Origin: Rhodamnia argentea | Taxonomy: Eukaryota; Streptophyta; Magnoliopsida; Myrtales; Myrtaceae | NCBI RefSeq assembly: GCF_020921035.1 | Contig: NC_063159.1 | Span: forward strand, 7,914,501 to 7,978,500 | DNA length: 64,000 nucleotides | Direction of reading: 5' to 3' | Notes under the pieces: model-generated | Databases searched by the model: none | What the model saw: only the letters and a program-made list of their open reading frames with translations | Told to the model about the DNA's origin: nothing | Program-made: the position numbers and the translations under genes | Part shown: piece by piece, positions 9,826 through 21,580 of the stretch | How positions within the stretch are numbered: the stretch's first letter is position 1 | Layout of the letters: each line of letters opens with the position of its first letter

Positions 9826-12800
9826 ATGGCTCTTTGGATGGAGAAGGGGTCGCAGCCCCAGACCGAGAGCGAGATCGCCGACCTCGACGCCATTGCCGCT
9901 CTGAAAGAATCCGCCGCTCTCGAGCTGAAGGTAGTTATTGCTTCCCTCAGTCAATTCGCCATTTTTTATGGATGTCGCGGTTGACCTTTTCAAGTTCGCG
10001 TTTTGTTTCTCACCCATCACTCGTCTTCGACGCCTTTCGCCGTCGACATGCCGTGTCATGTAAAAGCTACAAGTGCCACGCATGCCTACTTGAGAGTCTT
10101 GGGCGGATGCTTTGTTGAGGTGGATTGATTGGAGCGCATAATGTCAGTTGTCGATTCGAACGAAAGTTCGAAGCTTGGCTGAGTTTTTGTTTTTCTCATA
10201 TTGGCCTGCTTGCGGGGTTGGAGCCTGTACAATGTGGCAACTTAAATTGCTTTGTCAGTTGGTAACCATGTGATTTTCTTTTGCATTAAGTTAAATTGTC
10301 TGTGATATTACCACCTTATTGATCAGAATACTAGTTGGATTTGCCGATATTGTATGCTATAATCAGCAGATAGTATTGGTCCGGCTACTGGGTATTAGGA
10401 ACAGGAACTGGTGCTACATTCCTTATCGGGAAATCAGTACATGAACGTTGTGCTATGTCTGTGTGCGTTTTTAGTTTGTAAGGACTGGGTTCTTTACATT
10501 GATGTAGATATTTCTCTATCCATGTACGTTTGGCCGTCAAGATACAGGAGTTTGAGACATAAGTGTGCTTTTAGGGGTAAGTTTATTGAGTAGATGGTTG
10601 ATAGGAACTGTTCTGCGAATAGACTAGTGGCACCTTGGGACTGCCAAAACAATGTCATTAGATTGATGCCTTCATCCATAGTTCAGATCGTGTTGCTATT
10701 ATCGCGTTTGAAAGACAGTTTCTTTGTGTCTGTTCCAATTGTCCATTTGCTTTGCAGGAGAAAGGTAATGAGTATGTTAAGTTGGGCAAAAAACACTATT
10801 CGAATGCTATTGATTGTTACACAAGGGCCATTAATCAGAAAGCTCTAAGCGACTCTGAGAATTCAGTTCTTTTCGCAAATAGAGCACATGTCAATCTGCT
10901 TCTGGGAAATTATAGGCGTGCTCTAACAGATGCTGAAGAAGCAATTAATCTGTGCCCAACAAATGTTAAGGTAAGTCATCTACATTTACAGTCCAGTTAC
11001 GTTTACTTTGTGGATCTTAAGACATGATGTTCATGCTATAGGCTTTTTATCGAGCTGCCAAAGCATCTTTGTTGCTGAATCTGTTGAACGAGGCCAAATT
11101 GTACTGTGAAAACGGACTCGAGAAGGATCCAAGTAATGAAGAACTTAAAAAACTTGCAAAGAAAGTTGAGTCCAACATAATGGAGCACCAAAGCCATGAC
11201 GCCGAAGTTTCCAATGCGGTGACAGTAGCTAAGGTAGGCATCTCAAATATCTTCACCTGTACTTGTACCAGGAAAATCTTCATTTTTCTACAGAGTGTTT
11301 TTGTTATGTCTTTAACCTCTATGTCTTGGTCTTGGAAAAATTCTTAGGGCCTTGTTTCTGCAATTGAGGCACGCAAATTGAAGATGGGGAAGGCGATGTA
11401 TCGAGAGCTTACTGGCCTGAAAAAGCCTGTACTAGATAAAGATAACATACTTCACTGGCCAGTTCTCCTTTTGTATGCAGAGGTCATGTCCAGTGACTTC
11501 ATCGAGGACTTCTGCGAGACTGACATGTTCTCAGTTCATCTTGACTTAATATCCTTATCTTTTACTTTCTTTTTTACTTGACATTATGTTAACTCGATTT
11601 GCCATCATGTGTCAAAGTCTTTATTCATGGTCAGTTGCATGTTTGAGATAACTGCACTTTATTTCCATTTCTCATTTGGATTCCCCAACTTCCTGCATCT
11701 GTTCTTTTGGTATGCTGGACCACTTTTGGTAATGGGTCCACAGAGATTTTTCACATAGGATTAATGAGCTAGGATTCCTCCATTGACTCTTGATTATGGA
11801 AAGTATTTTTTAAAACACATAAAATCTTGACAAGAATCTGTTATGCGATGGAGAAAAGACTTTGCTGAATGCAGTCATGCTACTGTTGTGGTGATCTTGC
11901 ACTTTAAATGGAGTAGACAATGATGTACCATTACACTAGATTCTTATAAGTAGCATTTTAATATGGTCAGTATTTACAGGCATTGAATGCTTAAGGATAT
12001 TATTGATCTCATAAACTTTAGGATAGAGCTCAAAGTGTTTTGAGATCAGGCACCTTTGCTAGCTAAACTTGTCATGAGGTCTTGTGAGGTAGGAACCTCT
12101 TCAGTGCTCCTCATTGTATTTTCTCGGTTTCTCCTGAGTCTGTGTGCCTTGTGATTAATTGGGCCTTGTTGAATGCTGATCAGGGAATAGGGGAAAGAAA
12201 GATGGAAGAGAGAAGCTGCTCTCAGCCCTCTTACATTAGAAAAAGTACTTTACCTTCTTACCAAGAATTCCGTTGAATTTGAAGAGAAAACTGGAGATTT
12301 TGTCATGGATTGGATGGTAGTCTGAGTCAAGTCAAATCCGTGACAAATTTCTTAATTGTGATTGATCTATGAACGGTTCTTAATGTACAACTATCATAAT
12401 GAGATTGCAACGTGGGATATTTTAGTGGTGCAACCGTCCTCGTACAATAAGAAGGTTCTTTTTCCCCTTATCACCCCTATTTGACAATCATAATTTTGGT
12501 ATGTGAGCACTTCCTTCATTGAATGTTTCCTTAAGATTCAAAGATCTTCTCAGTGGATTCTCCTCCGTTACCATGGGATACAGAAAATAAGTACACCCGT
12601 GATGCTATTGAGTTGTATTATGAGGTGAGCTGCTAGAGATTTTATGGTCAAGGTTCATGCTTGTTCATCTTGTGTATCCCATGAGTAATCTTGCCATCTA
12701 GGTCAAAATTCATTTTTCATTGTTTACATAGATAATTCTTTACATCTCCGATACTTTATGTCGGTCATGTTATTGGTGGATTATTTCTGAGCACAATGCA

Positions 12801-14804
12801 ACTTTGCATTTTGGCGGTTTGATCTTAGGAAAGATGCTGGGAGACTGCAAAATTTTCACTATATTGTATCTACACACTTGGGCAGAAGTATTGGCAATAG
12901 TATAATGCAGACATAGTGGAGGAGATTCTTTATCAGTATCTTGTCCTTGAGAATGGACATGCTGCCTTCAACTTTATTTTGCAAGTTTAATACAAGAGAA
13001 CTAGCTTTGGTCTGCAGGCTAGTTCTGGAACTTGTCTGTCAGCTGCAAAACTCCTCCGGTATTTTTTAGAAGGTACTGCAGGTGCTAATGTGGAACTTCC
13101 TTATGAAGATGAAAACGCTACGGGCAGTTCTTCTAGTGCCACTATCTCTGCTGGTAGAGCTTCTCCTCGCTGAAACTTTCCTGTATTGGTGCTCTTATTT
13201 TTCCTAGTAGATTAGTTGCTTTGCAACAGTTGACTTGAACATGTCTCTTACCAATGGACTTTTAAGAGTCTTTAAGTGTACTTGTTTTCCCTATGGAAAT
13301 ATTGGGAACAAAATAACAAAACAACCTCAAAAAGGTTTTGAGATGCTTGGCTAGCATGAATGGTTTTCATCAAAGAATAATTCGATGGTTTTCACATCTC
13401 GAAGGTCAGGGTCAACTAATTGCATGGGACTCTCCATTGGTTATGCTGTTTATGAACATCAATCATCGATGAAGTACATATGAACAGCCTCCTTTGGTAT
13501 TTCCGGAGTTTTCTTCTTTTGAGAGATACAGATAGACATTTTCCTCACTTGTTTGGCTCCTGATTGTTAAGTAGAATGTAACTAACTTGGATCGATGTGA
13601 GGTTTTGAGATGAACATGAAGTACTTATGATCTTTGGGAAGATGATTTGAAAGACACCTGTGAGTATCTTGATTTTGGGGAGACCAGTTTGAAGCTTCAA
13701 TTTGAGATTAGAGTCATCATGAAGCATATAATTATAAGCTGGGAAAACATCTGATGAGAGAGAATTAACAGTGAGGAGCCTTAAAGAAGCCGGTTAAGTG
13801 AAATGAACCTTCAATGGTTGCTTTTGAGATTTATCAGGAGAGATGGAGGAATGTACTTAATCTGGGTTTGTTGGAGAGGTCTGAGGGAGTTTTTTGGGCG
13901 CCACTGAAGCAAACAGAAAACGGGTGGACTTGTGTTAGTTATCGTATTGGACTTTGTTTAGTGATATTTGAAAGTGGTTACATCTCATTATTATCATGCT
14001 TGTCAGTTCATTGAAGGGTGAAGCTTGTATAGTCAGACTAACTTTAACAGAACTGTTTTGGGTTGTTCACTCTTACTATTGAAGTATATTTGCTCCTGAA
14101 CCTTTATGGAGTTGATGGTAATAGTTTGTTGGCAGAGGTATATTATCTGAAAATCTGATGTTGGTGGCTATCACTTATATGTGAAGTGATCTTTTCTCAT
14201 TATTTGTTGAATACTATTTAAGAATGTTGTCTGAAGTTCATCTTTCTTCACTATTGAAACGAAGCTTCAGATAGTTCATCCTTTTCTCTCATGCTCCTCG
14301 TGTCGAGAAAATCTCAGTTGAAAGAAGTAGAGCAAGTTCATACATTCTATGTAATGCTTAATTCACATCTAATCTCTGGGCATATTTTCAGGTGACGACT
14401 CTGCCAATAAGTGGATCAGAGTTAATGAGAAGAGAACTCTCCATGATGTTTTGAGAGAGTCTAGATTCATTATTCCGGGAATTCCAGGTGCGTATTTAGG
14501 ACCTGTTTGTTTCAAAGAGTGAAATGTACTTTCCATTTTTTGACGGGAATGGAACAAAACATGAATAGAATCTAGATGACCAAAACATGAATAGAATTTA
14601 GATGACCAAAATTGACTTGCAATGATTGTAATATTCCTACCATCATCTGGACTTCACCTTCCCTATTGTGAAATCTCTTATTTGATTACATCTTGTTGTT
14701 GCTTCCTGATTGAATATGGTGGTGACAATGCAGTGTTCTTCGTCGTTTCCAGAAGGTCCAGCTTCTATCAAGTGTTCAAATCTGGAAAGTGGACTCCACA
14801 TTGA
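9826..14804 (+). CDS. TTC4: TTC4/CNS1-type TPR co-chaperone
   Basis: Eight exons: 9826-9930, 10758-10970, 11042-11233, 11348-11548, 12544-12624, 13018-13153, 14392-14487, 14734-14804. They sum to 1,095 nt (364 aa). Residues about 36-135 form three TPR motifs (EKGNEYVKLGKKHYSNAI; FANRAHVNLLLGNYRRAL; KAFYRAAKASLLLNLLNEA). These carry the Lys/Asn/Arg residues of a carboxylate clamp that grips the EEVD tails of Hsp90/Hsp70. A helical linker follows, then the C-terminal TTC4/CNS1 'wheel' domain (FCETDMFSVHLDL; PPLPWDTENKYTRDAIELYYE; VFFVVSRRSSFYQVFKSGKW). TTC4/Cns1 is an Hsp90 co-chaperone linked to translation in yeast; the plant role is inferred. It corresponds to Arabidopsis At1g04130 (TPR2). 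The start is the first in-frame ATG giving the usual short acidic leader. Intron 4 has non-canonical ends and is described separately. Confidence 0.92.
11549..12543 (+). other. U12-type (minor spliceosome) AT-AG intron of TTC4
   Basis: Exon 4 must end at the Leu codon TTA (11546-11548) and exon 5 must resume at ATCTTCTCA (12544 on) to keep the conserved HLDL-(I/M)-FS segment. No GT donor is available there. Instead the intron starts ATATCCTT (11549-11556), the hallmark U12-dependent donor. A U12-like branch site TTCCTTAAG (12527-12535) lies only about 10 nt before the CAAAG end at 12543. The terminal dinucleotides are therefore AT-AG. Length is 995 nt. Confidence 0.8.
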
Positions 14805-15424
14805 TGTTAGGTTACCATGTTTGTTGTATCTTTGGTGTAACTGTTTTGCTTTTCTTTTTTTCAACCAAAACGAGTGTGAGCGCATCAATTTCTTATTAAA
14901 TTTACTCTTGGAGTAGAGGAACACATTCAATATACTAGCAGGAGCAACATAGATCACATAAATGTTTCTAATTTTACCTGTAGTTTACAATATGTAAATT
15001 TTGGATTACCCTTTACCCTTTTGTGAATAACTACCAATTTCCAAACGAGCGAATCATTTCTAAGGATAATCTTTTTTTTTTCTTTATGTCGATGGCCAAT
15101 CATCGGCTTTTGGACATCTATGCGTTGGATTGAGCCAGGCATAAAAAATGTCACAAGATTGAGTGCATGAATGTCGCCACTTTCTGTTCTTTAGCCATCA
15201 CATTTTTAACTGCCGCCCGCGCGTTTGGAATGGATGTCGATGCTCCAAAATCAGTGTCAGCCAAGTCAAGAGACTGCATCTCAAGAAATTGGAGGGTCTT
15301 CGTTTTTTTGACATAAATGAGTAGTATCTTATGCAATCCTTGGTCTGTGCTGTATTGTTGGAAGCACTTGTATAATTGGTGATTCATCAATCAATGACAT
15401 GATATACGTTAGGAGCATCTGTCT

Positions 15425-15461
<37 letters not shown>

Positions 15462-15800
15462 TTTACAGAATGCGAAAATACCATGCTCGTGGGCTCGTGG
15501 ACCAGATGCTCAAGGTGGAGTATAAAAGCTATCATACAAACTATAGATCTTTAGTGGCAAAATCGCGCTAAACGTTCCGGAGAGGCTCCTGTCTATCAAA
15601 TGTAAACAATCACACAGAGTGTTTATTACAATTTAGTCCGACGTAAGAAGTCACCTCCTACCATCAGATATTTGATTACAATGCTCTCTTCCAGTTCTCT
15701 GCAAATGAGGAAGCTTAATAATGACTGGCAGATACGTTAAAAGCCCAATTCGCTTAGCGCATCTGTGAAATGATAATTCTATTTTAGCTTTGCTCTGAGC
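14805..15800. other. Convergent spacer between TTC4 and IGPS, with (GA)n tract
   Basis: Both neighbours end here: TTC4 stops at 14804 on the plus strand and IGPS stops at 15801 on the minus strand, so the spacer holds two 3' UTRs. A pure GA microsatellite runs from about 15426 to 15458. No gene, RNA or transposon could be recognised. Confidence 0.5.
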
Positions 15801-18800
15801 TCAGAATGAGATGTCCTTCCCAAAAAGTCCGGCAATTCCCTTCCCGGGATCACTTTGCTTCACGAGCGACTCCCCGACTAATACCTGCGAAAGTAAAATA
15901 TGAAAGTCCATCAAATCAGCTGCGACTCATCTGATAATCATGTCTGGAAGTACAGAAATGGAAATGTGTAACGTCAATTTACAAGTGCGTTTGTAGGTTA
16001 ACATGTTCACTGATGATGGAGTTAATCTCATCATCCTCCCTTCAATAAAATACAAGCTGGTTTAACACTTGGTACCATCAGATTGATCGTGATCCATCAA
16101 AACTACAACCCAAATAAGATGGTAGACAAAATGGAAAAAAAAACCAGCAGAGGAAATTATCACTTGGGATTGGGGCTACAAATATAGACCGATCTGCCCT
16201 GGAAAAAGTCGTTCTTGTTTAAACAGCAAAACATGTACTTTGGGCGAGAATGAAGAAAACGCAGAAATACAGTGCTTACCGCCTTAACACCGGCCTCTTG
16301 TACATAGGCAATGTCGTCAGGAGTAAACAGTCCAGACTCCCCAACAACCTTAAGGTTCACAATTATTGAGAAATAAGATAAGAGAGATTTAAGATCAGGC
16401 AAGCAATCATTAGGACATACAATACTTCCACCAATACAAAAGGAGATGCCTTACAATTATATCCTTCTGACGGATCAATTGCCCACGCTCTCCAAGAAGA
16501 AGCTTCTGTGTGTTGCTGATATCCACCTCAAATGTTTCTGCAAACAAAGAGGTCAAATCAGTCATAAATACTTAAAATGTGCAGGTGATTTTTCGAATTC
16601 TACACCCGTCCAATATGATCTCATCAAATTTAATACCATCCAATCCCTGGAGTAATGGTCTAAATCCTGATTCACTTCTCATGGTGAATATACATCGCAT
16701 TTGAGAGTAGATTTAATAATACACCTGAAGGACATTGCTCTCTGTCCGAATTTCAACAGTTAATTACCTTCTTTCGTCTTTCTCCTTGCTAGAATCATCT
16801 ACTTTGTATTTTTCTCTTTTGTGGCATTGGTTCTCCTTAAAATTCCCAGCTTATTCATCGGTTTTGCTATCAATGATTTAGTTGGAAATAATAAACTGAA
16901 ACTACTAGTACAAAATTGTTTTCCCCTGATACTAGCATCACATAGAATTGACTAACCAGTTAAACAGCTATGTCATCAAATATACGAAAAGCCTACCCAG
17001 ATTGCGGTTGTTGATGCCAATAAGCTCGACTCCCTCTATTCCAAGGATGCGATCCATTTCCCGCTCATCATGCACCTAGAAATAAATGCAATTCTCATCA
17101 GGAAATGAATTTGACCCCACTGGAGCCGAACTGAACCACCTGAATTAAAAGTCCGAGGGCGATGATCCTAATAATACCCGTCCGTCCAGTTATGGGACAT
17201 AGATCACAAATGACTCCAATAAAGAGAACATCACAGAAGTTCCAATCACCAATAGAAGAAAAGAGTAGAACAAGGCATAGGCCTTCTGGCTATATACATT
17301 ACAGATATTCATAAAAGCTTAGCAAACTTTTCAAGGATTTGGAACAAGAAATTTAATTTATGAAAGACATCATGCATTTTCCTAAGCTAACTTGCAACCA
17401 GGAGAACAAAACTATTTTCAAATCAGATAAGCCGACTCTGAACCAGAGGAGAAAAACCAGTTTGAAATGAGATAAGCCGACTCTCAACCTGGACAGCAAA
17501 ACAAACTTGAAACGAGAAAAAATACAAATGGTGAAAAGGTATACAAGAAAGAGAGATATTCAAACCTCAACAAGAGCAGCCAACCCAAGCATCTTACAAA
17601 TCTTAATCATGTATCTGATGTCAAGGTCAGGCAGAACTGCTGCAATCAAAAGAATGGCGTCTGCACCTTTTACTCGAGCATAGTAAATCTGCCATGCATC
17701 TACTATAAATTCTTTGCACAGGAGAGGGCACTGCATAAAATCAATTTCGTTAAGAGGATAAGCAAAACCAAACATCATACTGATGTACCCATTCAAGAAA
17801 ATAGCTTATTTCCAGGGGCAAACCTTTATTCCTGCACTCCTTATTGCTTCTAAATTATCAAAGCTCCCCTGCATTCGCCAAGTGAAAATGAACAAGCATA
17901 TATCAGCCACTGCTGTAGGTTGACATATCTTTGATTTGCTATTTATATTGCTAATACTTATGAACATTAAAATGCTACATCCAAGGACGTCCACCGACAA
18001 GTTTACCTGAAAATACTTCTCATCAGTCAAAACACTTAGACATGCTGCCCCTCCTTTTTCATAAGCATGGGCGATTTCAATCTGAAAGAAACATTTGTCA
18101 ACAACAAACTGTTTCAAGAGATACTAACAGCCACTACTACTCATTAAATTTCAGAACTAGATCGCTGCCACGGCTTATTATACACCATCAAACATCAACA
18201 ACAATCAAGTCCTTTCCATTGAGTGGGGTTAGTCACATGGATTCTTTTCCAATCAAGGTCCGTCTGCCAAATCCTCTGTTCCACAGCTCAAGTCAAGTAT
18301 TCAACGGAAAATTATCATGCAAAAAGATGCAATTAAACATATATCGGCTTAGCTATGAATAGTGGTTACAACTCAAGGCTCCCCAAAGCCTAAATAGGTG
18401 ATAGATATCTGTAATTGGAAATGTGAGATTCTCCTATAAAGAGATGAGGACATATCCATTGTCACACAGCATCCACTGTTACATTTGTATGATTTTAAGT
18501 AGGGTTTCTTACAAATCGGTAAATATGATAGGGATGTCATAACACAACGGAATATGCAACTTACTGGATCAAAATCTTCCCTCAGTACTCCTCTACTTGG
18601 AGAAGCCTTTTTAACTTCAGCAATCAAACCCGGAAGTCCTGTACGTTCATGAGCTGCTTTAAGAGCTCCAATAAAATCTCTAGTCGGGGGAGCATTTTGA
18701 AGGGCTTTCCTAAGCATCACCAAGGGTTGCTTTCCTTTCAACTGAAATTAAAAGCATAAGCAACAACCGATCAAAATATATCACAAATATTGCCTGCTTG

Positions 18801-19843
18801 ATACACTACAAGAAAAATAATAATGAATTGCCTGTGAGACTTCCTTTTCCTTATGCCATACAATCTCCTCCAGCTTATTTCGAGGAGTGTTGCCTTCATT
18901 TTGCAATCGAAACTCAAAGGGCCCAACATAATGCAAGGGAGGTCCAGTTGGTGGCCTTCTTCTAATCCTGATCCCTTGGCTAGCAGCTACTTCATCTTGG
19001 TACATCCCTAATTCCCAGTCCTTGGCATTAAGAGAATTTTCTTGTGATTCATTAGCAGATACAACTGTAGCAGATATATCACTCGTCTCCGACTGCATAG
19101 AAAAACAGTAAATTCTTTTGTAGATGAATGTTTTCATAGAAGTTAATAAGATCAACAATTTTGGAAAGATGATGAAACAAGCTTATAGTTTCCATATCAA
19201 GACGCCGACCTCAAATAGTACTGCATATTAAATAAAGCTGAAGCACGAGTACGGTGAAGATCTTCAAAATTTGTTGCTTCTATTAAAAACACAAGCTAGC
19301 AGATGAGATAGGTGGTAAATATGGTACTCTTAATAAATAGTTCATGATCACAAAGCCAAGGAAAAGGTTGTTGCCTTTAAAGGAAATATCTCATAGTCGT
19401 AAGCATATGTACCATAGCAAGGACATGAATGGGATTTTGTAATGTCAATTCACCAAGGCTAGATAATGGTGCACCAACACTCTGCCGACAACAATTGTTT
19501 TCTCAAACCATGCCCACATTGACTCACCCTAGATTCGAGAAATTGAGAGGAAAAGTTGTTGACAAAGATGAGTTGTGCTGATTCCTAGAAGTCATTAAGC
19601 AGGTAAAGCCAATTTGAAGATACTGTTTATGTAATTCTAGCAATGGAAACAACAGAGTTGGAAGAGAATGGTAACCTGTTGAGCTCGAACACAGCTGATA
19701 GAGAGCTTACTTTCCTTCGCATGAAGGTCCATTGCAGCAATTGGAAGTAATTTACAGATTGATGACTTCACGGGCCTGCGCATGAGGGGTACACCATGAA
19801 ATGGAACCCTAGCCGTCGCTCGAAAAGAAACTAACCCCTCCAT
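15801..19843 (-). CDS. IGPS: Indole-3-glycerol-phosphate synthase, chloroplast
   Basis: IGPS (EC 4.1.1.48) closes the indole ring of CdRP in plastidial tryptophan synthesis. Ten exons in transcription order: 19676-19843, 18832-19092, 18565-18741, 18007-18081, 17824-17868, 17566-17730, 16997-17075, 16455-16537, 16280-16348, 15801-15884. They total 1,206 nt (401 aa), the usual plant length. Residues 1 to about 60 resemble a transit peptide. The TIM barrel includes [13 protein letters not shown] (182-194, catalytic Lys on the first strand), [41 protein letters not shown] (Asn of the active site) and VVGESGL (phosphate binding). Exon 2 carries the region duplicated at 2276-2654. The intron after exon 2 has a GC donor. 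Transcription runs toward TTC4. Confidence 0.95.
18742..18831 (-). other. GC-AG intron of IGPS (intron 2)
   Basis: On the minus strand exon 2 ends with codons Val-Ser-Gln at 18832 and the next bases are GCAATT. The following exon starts at 18741 after TTTCAG with Leu-Lys-Gly. Conserved IGPS spacing fixes both sides, and no GT lies where the frame allows, so this 90-nt intron uses a GC donor with a CAG before it, the commonest non-canonical class in plants. Confidence 0.75.
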
Positions 19844-21580
19844 CTCCTTCTTGATTTGGCTTTCTATCTGTACTTTCCAGTGACTTTATTGTTTGATTTT
19901 GGGCCTAGGCAAAACTAACTTCTGCCACACAGGAATGGAGAGAGAGAAAATTTCATTCTATATATACCACCAAATAGTAGGAAGGACTTAAATTATAGTA
20001 CAATGTAGAACTTCAGGCACAGAACATGATTTTCTTTCCATGCATAGGTTTAATGCAAGAAATGTAAATTCAGTTCATATTCATGTACTCATGCAACTAA
20101 AACAAGTTTTCATGGGTCAGGTATGACCGTATGAGATCACACAGCATTAGATGGAGCCACAACTTCTTGAATACTATTTAATATGAACTAAGTAGTATAA
20201 ATTGGAGCAAAAAAAGTTTTGGCATAACAGGGTAATGCACGAGTTTCATGATAAACAAACTTATAGCAAAAGCAAGGCTCATACTCAATTAGAAGGTTCC
20301 CCGTGGTGGCAAATGGGTAGGTCCTATGAGCATTTGACTGAATGACCCATGTAACTCACACCTACATATTCTCACGCAAATACAACCTGCAGCCCCCTAT
20401 CACAATCAACCCGGTTCAACCCAAAGCCACCCGATTCGCTTACATCTTAGGCATTTGAGCATATCAACATGCCAACCTCTTCTGCTATTGCACTGTTTTA
20501 CAAATTATGAGTGTCGAAATCATATCGCCACTCAGGGAAACCACCTTTCTTTTGGAACTTAAACCAAACACTTGGCGTGCCCACTCAATCATTTGCAGCA
20601 CATTTTCTTTTATTTTGGAAAGACATTCGCGGCACATATCAACAAACACATCTCCATTCGCAGGTACATTACTTAAGAGTCACCTTTTAATCCAATGAGC
20701 AACTAACACACTATCAACTGACACCCATTAACGGCAAAATTTATAAATCCTTTAAATTCACTTAAGCTCACTCAATCAATAATCAACCAGCAATGGTCAC
20801 GGAATACTAATTCGACAGCTAAATGCACTTTCGAGCCATTTCTAGCACCACCTTTGTGCTGCTGATAGCTAAACCGCAATCTCCAGCCACGATTGCCATT
20901 AAAGTCTTGAACTTTAACCATGCCCAGGAGTTTCCGATCAATCACGCACGCAGAGGATAAGCTCACGTACTTCAATCAGAACCTCTGCTTTCAAAAAAAC
21001 CCAAAAAAGAGGAAAAAAGGAAAAAAAGAAAAAGAAAAAGGAAAGGCAAAGCCAATTGGAACGAAGACTTTGAAGAACCAAAGCACAATACACTCACCCT
21101 TAGACAGTTGCGGATTCGAGCAAGATTCCCAAGCCTCCACAATTAACGCAGAACTTCACGAGACGAGCAAGCGCTTCGACCGCTCGGTTTCGCTCGTCAA
21201 TGCGGAAGATGGGTGTTCTTCTTCCGCGACGGCAGGAGAGTTTCAGACCGTATACGCAGCAACAAGCGGAGGAAAGGGAAGAGAGGTGCAAGATTGGTAC
21301 TCAAATTCGTCTCCTTTGGCTCTCATCCCATCACATCACACACATTCATCGCCAAAAGGCAAAATGGGAAATAAGAATCCTGCAGTAAATGAACAGCGAG
21401 AAAAAAAGGGGGGGGGGCGATTTTGTGGATACGCTGTAATTTTTCGGTGAAAATGAGGATAGTAACACTTTTCTTGTGTTATGTGAAAAAGAAAATAAAC
21501 AATTAAGATTCACAATTTCGAAATTTCGAGTCATCATTTTTCAGGATAAAAAAGTGTTTTTACTTGTTTGTTTATAATTC
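19844..21580 (-). promoter_or_regulatory. IGPS upstream region, possibly with a leader exon near 21099-21400
   Basis: No coding exon was found. On the minus strand a strong donor-like GGTGAGTG falls at about 21091-21098, after purine-rich, CpG-containing sequence (about 21100-21330) unlike the AT-rich surroundings. This would fit a non-coding first exon joined to the ATG-containing exon by a leader intron of about 1.2 kb, but no transcript evidence exists here. An A/G-rich low-complexity tract lies at about 20996-21045, and a run of G at about 21411-21417. Confidence 0.3.

Noticed and set aside
20920-21450. A 176-residue open frame on the plus strand
   Set aside because: It begins in a Lys-rich low-complexity tract and lies antisense to the probable IGPS leader/promoter; no family resemblance.
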